The notes beneath the pieces are model-generated. The model was not told the DNA's origin and searched no databases. It saw nothing but the letters and a program-made list of their open reading frames with translations. 64,000 nt of DNA from Thalassia testudinum (taxonomy: Eukaryota; Streptophyta; Magnoliopsida; Alismatales; Hydrocharitaceae), in the NCBI GenBank assembly GCA_037157565.1, contig JAZHRO010000014.1, forward strand, positions 75,608,001 to 75,672,000, given 5' to 3'. The translations under genes and the position numbers were made by a program. Positions 11,147 to 23,962 of the stretch are shown here, in pieces (position 1 is the stretch's first letter; every line of letters begins with the position of its first letter).

Positions 11147-12600
11147 TCATTGTTGTGTAATTTCACCAATTCACTGTGTTCTGCTAATAGGTGATCCCAG
11201 GTTGAACCATATTTTATTTGTGTTCATATTGTCTCTACACAGTTCGTGATGAGTTCTGTTGTTTTTGCAAATCTTTTCTAAATGTCCCTTGTATAATATT
11301 TTTCATGGTTTCTATAGGCATTCTCAAGTATCTTTTCCTTCATGTTCATTTGGGACTCAGGTTTCCTAAATAGTCTTCCTATATAGCCAGGCTGCATTTT
11401 TGAATCAGATGGTGGAATCAAGATGTAGAATAAAAACTCAGGTTAGATTGAAATTGATCAGATTTGAAAAGAAATCCCCAAGATGACCTAGTGAGGCTTC
11501 TTAGGTTAAAAACCTAATAGCCTTCTTGTGTATGTGCTCTAATAGAAGGGATGAGGGACTGGATGTGAGATTTAACCTAATTAAGGCACCCAAAGATTTT
11601 TGGATGATTAAGGTAGCTTTGAGGCGGATGATACCTCTGAATCAAAAAATCGTACACCTAAGAATTACATGGGTATCAAGGAAGGGAGAGCCCCGCAAAG
11701 ACCCCTACACGGTAGAGCGTCCCCACAAGTTACAGGATTTCCCTCACCTGACCTTCCTTATCACTAAGGGTCCAGGTAGACCGGAATATACGAACTTAAG
11801 TCCTTGAGTCAATTTTATGTCCTAATTTGTGCCTTTGATTTCACCTGATTAGAAGTTAATTCACTTTGTGACTTAATTTGGAGGTTGGTTGGCCTACAAT
11901 GTAGACCAACTTCACCTGACCTACCTTAAAGGTGGCAGAATGAGATATAGGTCAAGACCTAGAAATCACCTTGATTGACTCTCAAGTTATTAAGTCCAAG
12001 GATTTAGGGTTCAAGTGAATTTAGAGCCTGATTTTTAGGATTTTGTTAATTAGATCTTTTCAACCAAGTGCTTGGGTAGCACACAAATACAGGTGGATTT
12101 GTTTTATGCAGGAAAGTGTAAACTAGCACTCCAAAACCCTAAAATTGAAACCCTAATTGGCTCTATTCTTCATCCAATTTGATCTTAACTTGTTCACCTT
12201 GAGCTTCAAGCAAGAAAGATGTTAGCCCAAAGTGATTTAGAATTTAAGCGTAGTCCCTAATAGGCACAGGAAAATAAGGTAGGGAATTTCTAAACAAATT
12301 GCTTCAAACTCTAATCAGATTTGAAAAAAAATTTCTCAAATCAGGAAAACTTGCCTTTTAACTAATAATTGTTATGAAAAATAAGGCAAGTGATTCCTAA
12401 TTTATTGTTTCCTTTTTTGTCTTCCCAAGATTAGGAGGTTGATTAGGGAAGAATAGAGAAGTTATCTACCCTGGAGTGGTTGATTTGCCTGGCAAATCTC
12501 CTCGTGATGTACCTCGCAAAATCATAATAAAGCAAACAGGGTAAGTCAGTGCTCAAATATAATCAAATAATGTAGATAATAGCGGTGAATTGCGCGTTGC
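11147..12600 (-). other. Leader of element B with conserved block
   Basis: Non-coding leader between PBS and ORF. At 11681-11760 it carries a block nearly identical to the leaders of C and D. On the sense strand it includes GCTCTACCGTGTAGGGG and TCTTTGCGGGGCTCTCCC. CTAC-CGT-GTAG can form a small stem. A packaging or dimerisation role is a guess. Confidence 0.6.
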
Positions 12601-12618
12601 TCCCTGGCAACGGTGCCA
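12601..12618 (-). other. Primer-binding site of element B (tRNA-Asp type)
   Basis: The minus strand reads TGGCACCGTTGCCAGGGA, three bases after the LTR end. It differs at two positions from the perfect site in element C. Confidence 0.8.
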
Positions 12619-12621
12619 AAA

Positions 12622-15384
12622 TGTTAGTCGCTCTAAAACGGGTTTTAAAATCGTCATGTTGTAGTACAGTTCAAATCAGTGCGAAAAACAGATAAAATTT
12701 ATAACTCGAATATCAGAAATGAAGTCTGAGGTCGAACACAAGGAGCAAATAGGAATTCAATCACCAATTCCAATAAATTATGTAAATGAGCACAAGAAAT
12801 AATAATCAATGTAAAGCATGAGTTTAACAATAAGTATGCATGATAAAAAGAAATCTAAAAGCAAAAACAATGGTGATTTAGATCACCAATTATTCAATTT
12901 AAGCATATATACATTGAGTTCAAATAATGCAATGATGCCATCAACCATTCAAACTTAGGTACTCAAATATATCAACAGTATCAACCAGGGCACAATGCTT
13001 CTTTAGCCTCCTCTTCTTTCTCTTTCTTCATCTCCTCTTCTCTTCTTCTGTGGCTTCCTCTCTTCTTCTTCTTCTTGGCTTCTCTTCTCTTCTCTTCTTC
13101 TTTCAAGGCCTTCTCCTTCAATTTTCCTTCCTTTCTCTTCTGTCAAGCCTTCTTCTTCAATTCTCCTTCCTTTCTCTTATGTCAAGCCTTCTTCCTTCTC
13201 CTCTTCTTTCTTCTTCATGCACAGAGGGAGGCAATCCCTCCTGTGGCTAAGTGTCACAGAGAGCAAAACCCCCCTACCCGCACTCTCTTTCCTTTCTCTC
13301 TAGGTTTGCTCCTTCTTTCCCGCCTTCCCAAGGCCAAGGCCAAGGTCCAGGTTATTGGGTAAACATGTGAGCGCACCCAGGACCAAGCTCACCAGCAGTG
13401 GATGGTGAGCGAGGAGTGCTTAGCTTAGGCGGGTAATCGGGTGAGCACCAGATCCGCGGAGTATATGTCACGGGTGAGGCGTGTGTGGGAATGAAGGACC
13501 TCACCCTCGTGTTAGGAGGTGAAGAGGCATAGGCACAAATTCAACTTATGCGGCTGCACTTGGTTGCCCGCTTCCGAGGTGGGACTAAATGTCCCCCTCC
13601 TTCCTTCACACAGCAGCAGGGTCCTTCATCCAACTGTAAATGAATAGGATGTGGTGTCCTACTATTGGCAACCTGGGATGCAACCTGGGAGTAAGCCACG
13701 CTGCCTGGGCGTGGAATTGGCGAAGAACACAGCTGGAGAAGCTTGAATGACGTCGGAGATGGAGGTGGCGATGGCAGTGGACGGTGATGACCTGAAACAT
13801 GAAATATGGCCTCACGACCACATTAGAATGGCTCGTAAGCTTCGTCGAAGCACAGTGAATGTAGTGGTGGTGGTTCTGTGACGGATGGCAGCCTGTTGTG
13901 GTCGGTCGGAGGTGGGTACAGCGTGTGTAGGTGGGTTTGGTTGTTAGGGTGTTTGGATGGGCAATAGGGTGGAATAGGATAGGGGTTTTGTAGGGCGTGA
14001 GCTAGCGGAGCTTCTGGACTAGTTGGCGAGGGGTTTGAGTGTGTGAAGCGAGCGGAAACCCTCGCCGGTGATGTCGCCGGAGGTGGAGATGAAGGTAGTT
14101 TGCGATGGTGTCGAGGGTCATTTTTTGGGCTTTTTGGGTAGGAAATTAAACTAGGGACCTAGGGGAACTAATATAACCCTAAACTAACTGACGAAAGAGG
14201 GAGAATGACGTCGGTATTGGCAGGCTGATGTCGGGGAGGAAAGAACTCCAGTAGAGGGGGATGGCGATGACGACAGAGAGAGGGCAACGGCGACTGGTAT
14301 TGCACGATGCAGAGGAAGGTGAGGAAGAAGAATCTATCATCGGTATTGCGGTCAGACGATGAGAGGAGTCGGAGGGAGTCTCCGGAGCTCAAGGAGCTAT
14401 TCGGCCGAAATAGGAGAGAGGAAATTGGGGATTTCCCAACCGAAATCTAGTCTGGGGAATTCGGTCTGATCTGGGGGTTCTTTTATAGGCCTCTGGAGAA
14501 ACATCTATGATACCCTAATCTCTAATGCGTCCGCATGAGAGATTGGGAAGGGTTTAGGGCTCATGGATGGATTCAATGGAAAGAGGACTCCTCAAGGAAT
14601 CTCCCTTCCAATGTTGGAAGGGATTGATTGATCAGAGGAGTTCTCTTCAATCAAAGGTCGCTAGAGTTGTAGGAATAGGATTTCATGGTGACAGGGACCT
14701 TTTTGTGAAGAAGACAACAAAGTTGGGGGCTCATTTGTAAGAAATTCAAAAGTTATGGGCAAGAGTGTGAGATAAAAAAATCAGACAGGACTAAATTGCA
14801 AACTAGGCCAAGACAATCTCAGATTGGGCCCAAATTTTGGTACAAACCTAATTTGGACCTAAGGAATCCAATGATGAAGTTGGATTTTGGTTTGGACCTA
14901 GTTTGACTGGGTAATTTATGCAAAAATCTAAATTAGGGCAAAAGTCTACTTGTGGCTCTGTTTAGGTAAAGATGGGTTCTAATGGTCAAATCAAGTATAC
15001 CAAACCCTAGAGAATATTTTTCTATAAATTTTAGAGGATTTAGGTGAATTTTATCCTGATCAGAACCTCAGTTAATTAATCGGGTCTATTTTTAGGATTT
15101 CAGATGTCATTTAATTCCTGAGATGCGCAAAAATCCATTTCTATCTATATTAACCCACTTGTTAGACTCTTAAGACCATTTGACCCTTAATTAACCCCTG
15201 AGAAAATCCGTGATTGTTCTACATTCAAGATATGAAGGTAAAATTACAATTTTGCACCTGTTTTACTGTATTTCCCTCAAAATGGATTTGCAGTGAATTA
15301 CGTCTCTGGCGGTTATGTAGGAGCATTTAATCCTTGATTATGACTAATTAAAACTCGATATGGCTGATGATGACATTATCATCA
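12622..15384 (-). repeat. 5' LTR of element B (2.76 kb)
   Basis: It starts TGATGATAATGTCATC at 15384 and ends GACTAACA at 12622 on the minus strand. It has a TATA box at 14478-14491 and the palindrome at 14517-14544 with two arm changes. Near 14500 it lacks about 54 bp present in the 3' LTR, including a second perfect inverted repeat (CTTGGGAAG/CTTCCCAAG). Confidence 0.88.
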
Positions 15385-15854
15385 TACCACATGGCACCAT
15401 TTGGGTTGTCCATCTTCTTTCTGTTGCAAAGGGTGCCACGGTGCTCAGATCAAGGTGATTTCCACGTTGCCGGACTGCGATCGTCGCTCCGGATTCATCC
15501 ATACGGTCAGATTTTTCATCCAAAGTCCATATTGATGTCATATTGCCCCCTGACCGTTTATCTTTTTCTTGAACTTCATATAATGCTATGAGATTCTAAT
15601 CTAGATGATTTCAGAGGCGTTAGACTCCGATCGTCGTCCTGATTAGATCCGTACGGTCAGATCGTCCATCTGAGGCCTCAAATAAATCTCCTTCCCTCCT
15701 AGCCATAAAAAGGACGTAATTAACCTAATATATATATAACTACTCTAAATGCAGGATAATGCGTGCTAAGCACTATTTATAATATAAAATGCAAATCTAA
15801 GCTTAGGAACATGCATGAATAGGCATTTTAACCTAATTAAATGTGCCTACATCA
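15385..15854 (-). repeat. Start of the E1 5' LTR (family A)
   Basis: On the minus strand it starts TGATGTAGGCACATTTAATT at 15854 and matches the first ~470 bp of the solo LTR. It continues left of element B at 5296. The 5 bp outside it is CCTGG; the matching left target duplication is beyond the window. Confidence 0.75.
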
Positions 15855-17330
15855 CCTGGACATCATGATCATGATTATTATCCTTCCCAGAGCTATACTG
15901 ATTATAGATTACCACCCTCTTATGAACAAACCAACCCGATCAACAATCAAGAAAGATATGATGATTTTAACACCTACCCTCCCTAGGATTATACTGAATA
16001 TAGGTCATCACCCTTCTTTGAACAACCCGAAACAACCTACTATCAGGGAGGGACCTAAGAACCTCAATTTCTTGACTCCTCTAGATTTAACCCAAACCCA
16101 CCCAACCATAAATTGAACCATTTGGTTCAGGTGAACCAGGTATAGGATAGGGTGTTGGCTAACTTGTGGAACACTATACAATCTTTAGAAGCTCAGCCAA
16201 CACCATGCACTGAAGCATTGGAGCCTATGATCAAAATGATTGATGAGCTTAATTCTGAGAGTGAGTTTTTACTTAGGAAATTATCAAGATTGAGGATGAA
16301 ATTCGTGGTTGCCTTAGTCCAATCTTTGGATGATTCCTAGGATGAACCCCCTTCAGGAGAGCCAACGTCTGAACCCGCTCAGGCACCCGTTCGGGGACAA
16401 ACATTTTCTAAGATCCGGGATAACTAGGTTGGGTTAAAGCAACCAATTGAGGATGATGTGATTTTCTCACCCGAGATCCCTGAGTTAGGGAGCACGGAAA
16501 AATGTCTCTATAGACCAAGGAACATATGATTTTGAGACATATAAATGAGGATCAAGAATTCTTTAATTCTGAGGATGAGGAATCTATTAGTGAAGTCTCA
16601 CTTGAAGTTAAGGAAAATGATTTTAGTGAGGCAAACAGCTCGAGGAGCATGATGAACCATTTGATAGCCTGATAACTGAGGATTATGATCCAATTAGGGC
16701 TGACATGGAGGATTTTGATTCTATTTTAATAGATGATCCAATCGACAGTCCTAATCTTCAAATACACCCCAAAGAGATGAATGATTTTGATTTGAAAATT
16801 ATTGAATCCAAGTCAATTCTGATTCAACCACAATTGTTTGACTTGGATATCTTTGATGGGGTGCACAACGATCTGGAGGTCTTGGAAACATTGATTTTAT
16901 AGGAGAAGAGTTTGGAAGTTAAATTATGGAAAGTGAATTTCGAGGGAAATAGAGTTCTTGATCTAAGGATTCCTTTTTGTCTGAAACCACCAACTTTTTA
17001 CCAGGACCCTTATAACATTTTTTATTTTGAAGATGTGCAACCCAAGTACAAAATAGTTGGCTATCTTTCTGAGTCAAATTCCACAAGGACAAACAGACCT
17101 AGTGATTTAGACCTACCCATTGTCTAACATTTTAGACTTGGGTTGCACCCCACAAAATCGCAAGCCTGGTCCCGCAAACACAACAATCTCCAATTTTGAG
17201 TGATTTTCATCCAGAACCTTAGAACCCCTCAACCTTAGGGCTTGGGTCTACACCATAATCTGGTCCACATTTGTGGACACCTACTGACAGGTCTTGGGAT
17301 CAATCTTTTAATTTTTATTCTGACCCTCAC
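15855..17330 (+). pseudogene. Unrecognised ORF remnants of element E2
   Basis: Plus-strand frames broken by stops encode D/E/P-rich sequence of unknown family. Examples are a helical segment ALEPMIKMIDELNSESEFLL (near 16215-16275), DEPPSGEPTSEPAQAPVRGQ (near 16340-16400), and FDLDIFDGVHNDLEVLETL (near 16840-16895). The composition resembles the ORF of element B, but I see no clear alignment. No gag-pol motif is visible. E2 is probably a non-autonomous family-A element whose 5' part lies beyond E1, outside the window. Confidence 0.45.
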
Positions 17331-18782
17331 TTGTGAATTCTTAATTTCTTCTTTGTTTGTATATTATGCCTAGCTAAAGGCAATAAACTTAACACGTGGG
17401 TATATTCAATGTTCACTGCGGAGCTGACCAGATTTCCAGGAAATTCAGGTGATATTCTATTTATTTCACCCTTTTCATGTCTTTATTTTTATAATGAGGA
17501 CGTTGCATCATTTAGGCATGGGGGTGGATACTTATTTCTAAAATTATTTTATTAGTTTTGTGGAATTTCTTTTATTTTCTTTAAAAAAATTAAAAATTCA
17601 ATAATTCAAAAAAAAAAGAATTAGGAGAAGAGAACTTAGGTATTAAGAGTTGTTAACTTTAGGAGATGATACTTTAGGACCTAAACACTTAGACTCTTCA
17701 ATTCTTCAGGCTTAATCGGCATGTGTGTCAACTAAAATGTGGATTTGGTCTTAAGCCCTCACTAAGTTAATTTTATTTTAATTTGGCTAGTAAATTATGG
17801 TGATAAGTACACGACTTATCAACCTGCCCTCTAATTTGAGGGGACTTTAATTCTAAAGCATCTACACACTATTTGCACTTACTCACTTTTAGACGATTTT
17901 TATGGAAATTAGGTAGCTAATAAACTTTCTAGGGTAGTATGGCTGGCACGATGTCATGGGTAATAGCCCATTGGCTGATTGTCTAAAGCCCAGCTAAATA
18001 ACCATAGTTATTCTACTGCTTTTAGGTAAATCTTAGATCAGGGAAGCCACCTACTCAGAAAAAGAAAAAAAAATTATACTCCGAAAGAGAAAGAAAATAG
18101 AAAAATAGAAAAAGGAGAAAAAATTAAATAAAGTCACACTTCACCGCACAAGTATGGTTGACAAGTTATCATGGGTAACAGCCCATTGGTCGATTGTCCA
18201 GAGTGCAGCTCACAAAAATGCACAAATAATTCTCAAAATACTTAAGAAAGAAGTGGAGGAGAATAAACTGGGGAGATATACATTGGGTTTGCCCTAGTGT
18301 CGACCCTATAAAAAATAAAAAAAGTTGGGAGAAAGCTACCGACCGTAAAGATAAACCTTTAGACAGAAACTCTTATAATCACTTAGGGTCGTAGAAACCT
18401 AATGTCTGTTTTAACTGCCGCTTAGTGAGTCTATCACTTTTCACGAGATGCTTAGAACATGAAGTTCTTTTAGAGTATTGGGTGAGTTGGGTAGCCATAG
18501 AAAACTACCCTGAAACTGTAAACTCAAAAATCTAAAAAAATTAGAAAAGAAGAAAACAAAAAAAAAGATATCTTCTCTTTTCAAAATAAGGGAAGGACTT
18601 GGGCGATCTGTATTTTAGTAGGCACCCGGGCACTGTTGAGTCTTCATAGTTTAGGACCTTATTTGAAATTTTCGCTGTTAATAAATAACCAATACCTTAA
18701 GCAATCAAGTCCTAATTCTGCTTTTATACATAGCATATAGGTTAATTTTGCTAGGGACTAGCAAAAGATAGGCATGAGGATA
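17331..18782 (+). other. E2 3' untranslated region with two PPT-like motifs
   Basis: Non-coding and A/T-rich. At 17494-17530 it reads GAGGACGTTGCATCATTTAG then GCATGGGGGTGGA, the internal PPT-like motif. At 18755-18782 it reads GACTAGCAAAAGATAGGCAT then GAGGATA, directly before the LTR. Two similar blocks (17955-18000, 18160-18215) share CATGGGTAA(T/C)AGCCCATTGG, with an ATGGG/CCCAT stem. Confidence 0.6.
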
Positions 18783-20544
18783 TGATATATACACATCTAT
18801 TTAGATTAAAATTCATATTTATGCATGTTCTTAGGCTTAGATATGCATTCCATATTATAAATATTGTATAGCATGCATCATTATGTATTTAAAATAGTTT
18901 GTATAAATGTTAGGTTAATTCGTGTCCTTTTATGGTCAAGAGGAGATTTATTTCAAGGCCTCGGATTGATGATCCAACTGTACGGATCTAATCTGGATGA
19001 TGATCGGAGTCTAATGTTTTTGAAGTCGCCTTGATCGAAGCTTCGTAGCACCTTATGCAATTCGAGGAAGATCAATGGTCAAGGGACTAGGTGATACAAT
19101 TCAAAGCTTCAAACGACAAATCTAACTGCACTGATGGATTCGAATTAACGATTGCAGCCTAACGGCAAGATAATCAACCCAATCCGACGTCTGTGGTGTC
19201 ACCTACAGAGCAAACAAAACAGACAGCCATGATCGCACCACGTGATGCCATCACAACCGCCAAAGATCGGCCGTAGCCTTTGCCTCACCTCAAAAGAGAA
19301 AGTCTGGATGAGATCTCGACCGTTGGATTAAGATCCAACGATCGATAGCTTGCAGCCAACACTATGCCCGCTCAACCATCCGCGACCACAGCACGTTGAT
19401 CGAGGATGCCACTTGCAAGCACCAGGTGCTAGTTCGAAGTGCAGCCAGCGCTTTAAATCTGCCAGCGTGTGCCATAGTCAAATTCGACCACCCGATCAAA
19501 GATCAGCAGCAGCCAAGGAGGTGACATACCACTATGAGTGCCGCTCGATCTACACACACGCGATCAGGCGCTAACTGATGCCCTATCTAATGCGCGATCG
19601 CATGTGTGACTCATAAAGCCGTTTGAACGTGCTCTCTGCCGTCTCATTTCAATCCAATGTGCAATCCGGAGGGCGTGCTCCCGCGCAATCGTGGCCATTG
19701 ATCAAGCATTCAATAGTGCAAGCATGCAGCAGCTGTGAGGGTACGGGTGCCAGCTTAGGTGTGAGCTGGGACCTTTAGCAATGCTTGCGAGAGATCTTCA
19801 GCGACATTTATGGACATCACTAATTGCCCCATGTGCAAAAAGCCTTTACACTATAAAAGGACGCTTACCCCTCCTATTCTTCATCTCTTCCTTTATCTCC
19901 ATCACCACCTCCAAGGCTCTAGAGAGAGCTTGTCCCAAGCCTAGGATGCTCTTCTGGAGTAGAAAATCAAATATTTTTCCCGCTTCATCCCCCTTCGTGG
20001 AGTATTCCGTGGTCGTCCTCTCACCACGTTCTGGAAGAAGATCCTCACCGCGACGCCGTCCTGTCCCATCCTCCCTCCATCGCGTTCTCCTTTCTCCAGC
20101 TTCCCACCACCTTCATCTAGGTGCCGTTAGAGCGAGCCATCCTCCAAGCGACCATCGAGGGGGATTTCCTCATCTTATTCTTTTTATCACCTTTGTAGTG
20201 TAGTTTCACTTCCCGCAATTAGTTGCAATAAACAGTTTGGAACACCACTATAATATTTGTTTCTCTCTCTCTCTTCTCTTTCTTTTTGCAAGTAGATTAA
20301 TTAGATAAATATTTTGTCAATCTGATCTCTTTCCTATTAAAATAGTAAAAACATTGCAAAAGATAAAAACACCAAAAACAAATAAAATCGAAGTGCGGAT
20401 TTCAAAACCAAATGTTCGCTTCCCTATGTTCGAATGGGACTCACTTTAAGTTTTGGTTATAAATTTATTTGCTTGTGATATTTTGTGACTATGACGATGG
20501 GTTCTCCAAAACCCTGATTTTCTGCGCAAAATTTACTCTCATCA
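18783..20544 (+). repeat. 3' LTR of E2, family A (1.76 kb)
   Basis: It starts TGATATATACACATC directly after a PPT and ends CTCTCATCA. It carries a TATA box (ACACTATAAAAGGACG) at 19849-19862 and a B-box-like AGTTCGAAGTGC near 19430-19442. The next base is already inside gag (ELKPNIINVIYFHG), with no PBS or leader. I therefore read it as the E2 3' end inserted in E3 gag, not as the E3 5' LTR. A deletion joining LTR to gag is the alternative. Confidence 0.75.
19849..19862 (+). promoter_or_regulatory. TATA box, E2 3' LTR
   Basis: CACTATAAAAGGACG preceded by the repeated AGCGACATTT element and followed by a CT-rich tract, as in the other family-A LTRs. Confidence 0.65.
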
Positions 20545-22330
20545 GGACCTGAAATTGAATTGAAGCCGAATATCATCAATGTGATCTACTTTCATGGATT
20601 GGGCTCTGAAGACCCTTTCCAACACATTCAACAGTTAAAACATTTGGCCCAAACTCTCAGGCCAACTATTCAAAATCGGAACACCCTGCTCATGAAGATG
20701 TTCCCATTCTCTTTGAAGGATTAGGCTGCCCATTGGTATTGATCTCTGACTCGACCGATCAACATCTGGGAAGGTTTACAAGTTGAATTCCTTAAGAAAT
20801 TCTTCCCAGTTGGACGCACGAATGTTGTGAGGCACCAAGTCACGTATTTCACATAGAATGCAGTGGAACCACTTCATGAGGCATGGGATCGCTTTTTGAA
20901 TCTCATGTGGAAATGCCCTCATCATGAAGTTCCTAAATGGGAACAGGTCTAGCCTTTTTACCAGGGACTCCTGAAGATATTCAACTATTTGTCAATGCAG
21001 CCTTTGGAGGCAACTTCATGGTTAAAGGTGAAGAGACCGCTTAGGAGATTCTCAAGAACATGTGCGATTACTCCATAAAGAAAGAGTCTATGGGTATATT
21101 CAATAGGACTACTCGCGCATCAACAACATCAGAGGGACGCATGAGACATGAGACCTATCTACATCCGTCAATCTAGAGTTAGTGGCTAGTCAATTGGATA
21201 ACGTCTTTATTTTCGAGAAGAGATTGGATGATTTGACTCGCCAACTCCAAAAGGCTGCTTCTTCTTAGCAGAGCACATATGTGCATCTGCCCATAGGGAG
21301 GGAGGTCATCCATAACATTTACCACCACTCATATCAGGAGATGGATGCCTATCCACCCTCATCTGATCTTAGTTTCGGAGGAAACTCCAAACCATCCTAC
21401 TCTAGTTGAGGGACCTTTAAACGCTCGTACTCTTATTACTCATGAGCTACTCAACCCTGCAAGGAGTTCCACACTGTCCAAAATGATCCATTCTCCAACT
21501 CTTATGACCTTGGATGGCGTAATCATCTGAATTTTACATGGTCGGGAAATAAATAGAACTTTATACCTCAATTCCAACCATAACCACAAAATCTGCGTCC
21601 GTATCAGCTCGCTCACCCTAGGACTAACTCAAACTTTCAAATTGGGCCTAGAAAGAGCGACCATATGAGCCTGATTCTGCAGATTTTGGCCGATATGCAA
21701 AAGACCAATGTTACCATATAGAGGCAGCATAATGCGGAAATCACAGAGGCTTGCAATCAACTCGCACAGATGGCTGGGACTCACCAGCTAGTGGTACTTC
21801 CTTCCTAACCTCTGCCAAACCCAAACAACGTGCCAAACCAGAGATGTGTTATGAACCCAAATCAAGGCCAAGCACATTATATTTATTAGGCTCCTTCGCA
21901 CCTCCATCTGAAGGGTCGGAGGGTTCTACTTCGTATACGGGATATCAGCAGCAACCTCTTCTCTTGCCAATTCCAACTCTTAATCAAAATCAAGCAAGGC
22001 TAAACTCTATCACTACTCGTAGTGGCAAGACTACTCAGGACCCACCTTATGCTAATCAACCTGGTCTAAGCAGTTCAAGGCCCAAACCAAGGGTGGATAC
22101 CAAGGACAATCCCACTGCAGACCTAGAGCCTGAGCCAACCTTGGAGAAGCCTATAGACATTCCATTTCCAGAGGGTTTAGCCAAAGGAAACAGGAAACCC
22201 AAACCTGTGGCACATGAGGATGATTTGGTTAAGCTCTTTGACCAAATCCAAATAAGCATTCCCTTGATGGAACGTACCAGCTTATGCATGATTTCTGAAG
22301 GATTTGTGTACACCAAAGCGTAAGCCGCTA
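20545..22330 (+). pseudogene. E3 gag (5'-truncated, many stops)
   Basis: Athila-type gag entering mid-protein at GPEIELKPN. Visible blocks are FHGLGSEDPFQHIQQLKHLAQTL's conserved region, MKMFPFSLKD, INIWEGLQVEFLKKFFPVGR, EPLHEAWDRFLNLMWKCPHH. The later linker (21751-22323) holds the SGKTTQDPP and EDDLVKLFDQIQISIPL segments. Stops occur at several sites, including the TAG at 20950-20952 found at the same gag codon in C and D. The part from 21000 to 21750 shifts frame repeatedly. The 5' portion is presumably separated from it by E2 and the insertions inside E2. Confidence 0.8.
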
Positions 22331-23962
22331 AACAAAGACAGGAGTCCGATTATAGTATCTGAGCAAGTATGCTATCTAATCATAAGTAAACTCTGCAAAA
22401 GGAAAAGGATCCTAACACCCCTTTGATCTCCTATAAGATAGTGTATTTAGAGTATGATTAAGCTTTATTGGATCTAGGAGCCTCCACAAACCAGATTCCC
22501 ACCTCCCTACTAGACCATTTTGAGATTAAGCTCAAACAAACTGAGGTGACTTTGCAGTTAGCCGACAAATCAATTAAGTCACCACGAGGAGTTCTCGAGG
22601 ATGTTCTAGTTAGGGTATGAGATTTTTACTTCCCAATGGATTTCATAGTCCTGGATATGGATACTCCTAAAAATTTAAGATATACACCAATCATCATGTG
22701 GAGACCGTTCCTAGCAACTGCTAAGGCAAATTTCAACTATGATGAGGGCCAGATTGAGTTAAAATTAGGGGACAAAACATTGAGGATAGATATCTTTAAG
22801 GCCAAAAAAGGAATAACCTGTAGGGCAATCGAAGAAGTTTGTGACATAAGTTCTCTGGTTGAGGACCCAAGTCCCAAGGTAAACTCGATTCTCCAAAATC
22901 TTCAACCACAAGAAGATATTGATCCAAAGATTAAGGAGCTTGAATCTGATTTGGACCTATCTCTAGCTTCCACCTTAGCTTCTGAGAGTAACCCTGAACC
23001 CCCACCCGTTACTGATAATCTAGTATTGGAGTTGAAACCTCTTCCAGACCATGTGAAATATGTGTTTTTGGGTTCGAATCAAACGTTTCCTATGATCATC
23101 AACTCTCGACTCACCTCTGATCAGGAAACAAAGTTGATTTCTATCTTCCAGCAGCATCGTAGAGCCATTGAATTGACTCTGGATGACCTGATTGGAATAA
23201 GTCCCTCATACTATACTCATCATATTTATAACGAAGAGGGCTCACGACCATCTTGCGAAATGCAGAGAGGACTGAACTTGAATATCCAGGAGGTTGTGAA
23301 AATGGAAATCATCAAGTGGCTTGATGCAGGAATTATATGCCACATCTCTGACAGCCGTTGGGTGAGTCCCATCCAAGTTGTGCCTAAAACAACAGGGCTC
23401 ACTGTGATTACGACTGAATTTGGAGAAACCACCCCAACACAAATTGCAAACTCATGGAGTCTGTATTGACTATCGAAAACTGAATTCCTCCACAAAGAAA
23501 AACCATTTCTCACTCCCATTCATTGACCAGATCATCAAAAAAATTTGTGGGAAATCAAATTTTCCATTTTCTGGATCACTACTCCGGATATAACAAAGTG
23601 GCAATTCATCTTGAAAATCAAGAAAAGACCACTTTTACCTGCCCCTACGGTACATATGTGTTCCGTAGGATGGCATTTGGGCTATGTAATGTGCCTGCCA
23701 CCTTTCAATGGTGCATGCTAGCCATATTCCCCAATATGGTGGGTAAATACATTGAAGTCTTCATGGACAACTTCTTGATTTTCAGTCAAACCTTTGATGA
23801 TTGCCTTCTGCACTTGGTTCAGATCCTCAAATGGTGCATCAACGTGAATTTGGTTCACTCCTAGGAAAAGAGCCATTTTATGGTGCCTGAAGGCATCGTA
23901 CTTGGACACCTCGTATTTAAGAAAGGTATCCAAGTTGACCGAGATAAGGTGAATTTGATTTC
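22331..23962 (+). pseudogene. E3 protease and reverse transcriptase, first part
   Basis: Near 22455-22520 lies the protease site LLDLGASTNQIPTSLLDH. A clean 277-codon frame (22636-23469) covers the post-protease region and the RT start: WRPFLATAKANF, LTLDDLIGISPSY, EIIKWLDAGIICHISDSRWV. A frameshift near 23455 is followed by RT palm sequence (YGTYVFRRMAFGLCN, then FMDNFLIF, where FMDN replaces the usual xMDD). The arginine at VFRRM is intact here, while C and D both have TGA at that codon. Element C is inserted after KVNLIS; the frame resumes at 37604. Confidence 0.85.

Larger units (their letters stand above)
5297..15384 (-). mobile_element. Element B: non-autonomous LTR retrotransposon, 10.1 kb
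   Basis: A complete element on the minus strand: 5' LTR 12622-15384, PBS 12601-12618, leader, acidic ORFs, hairpin, internal PPT-like motif, 3' repeats, PPT 8088-8110, 3' LTR 5297-8087. The flanking 5-mers are CACCA (5292-5296) and TACCA (15385-15389), a target duplication with one change. Removing B rejoins a family-A LTR around its GGCACCACATGG region. No gag, protease, RT, RNase H or integrase similarity was found in its 4.5-kb internal region. LTR start, leader block, post-ORF hairpin and PPTs are shared with C and D, so B probably depended on their proteins. Confidence 0.85.

Noticed and set aside
18783..20544. 5' LTR of E3
   Set aside because: A PPT of another element lies directly upstream and no PBS or leader follows; the next base is already mid-gag. 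A deletion is still possible.
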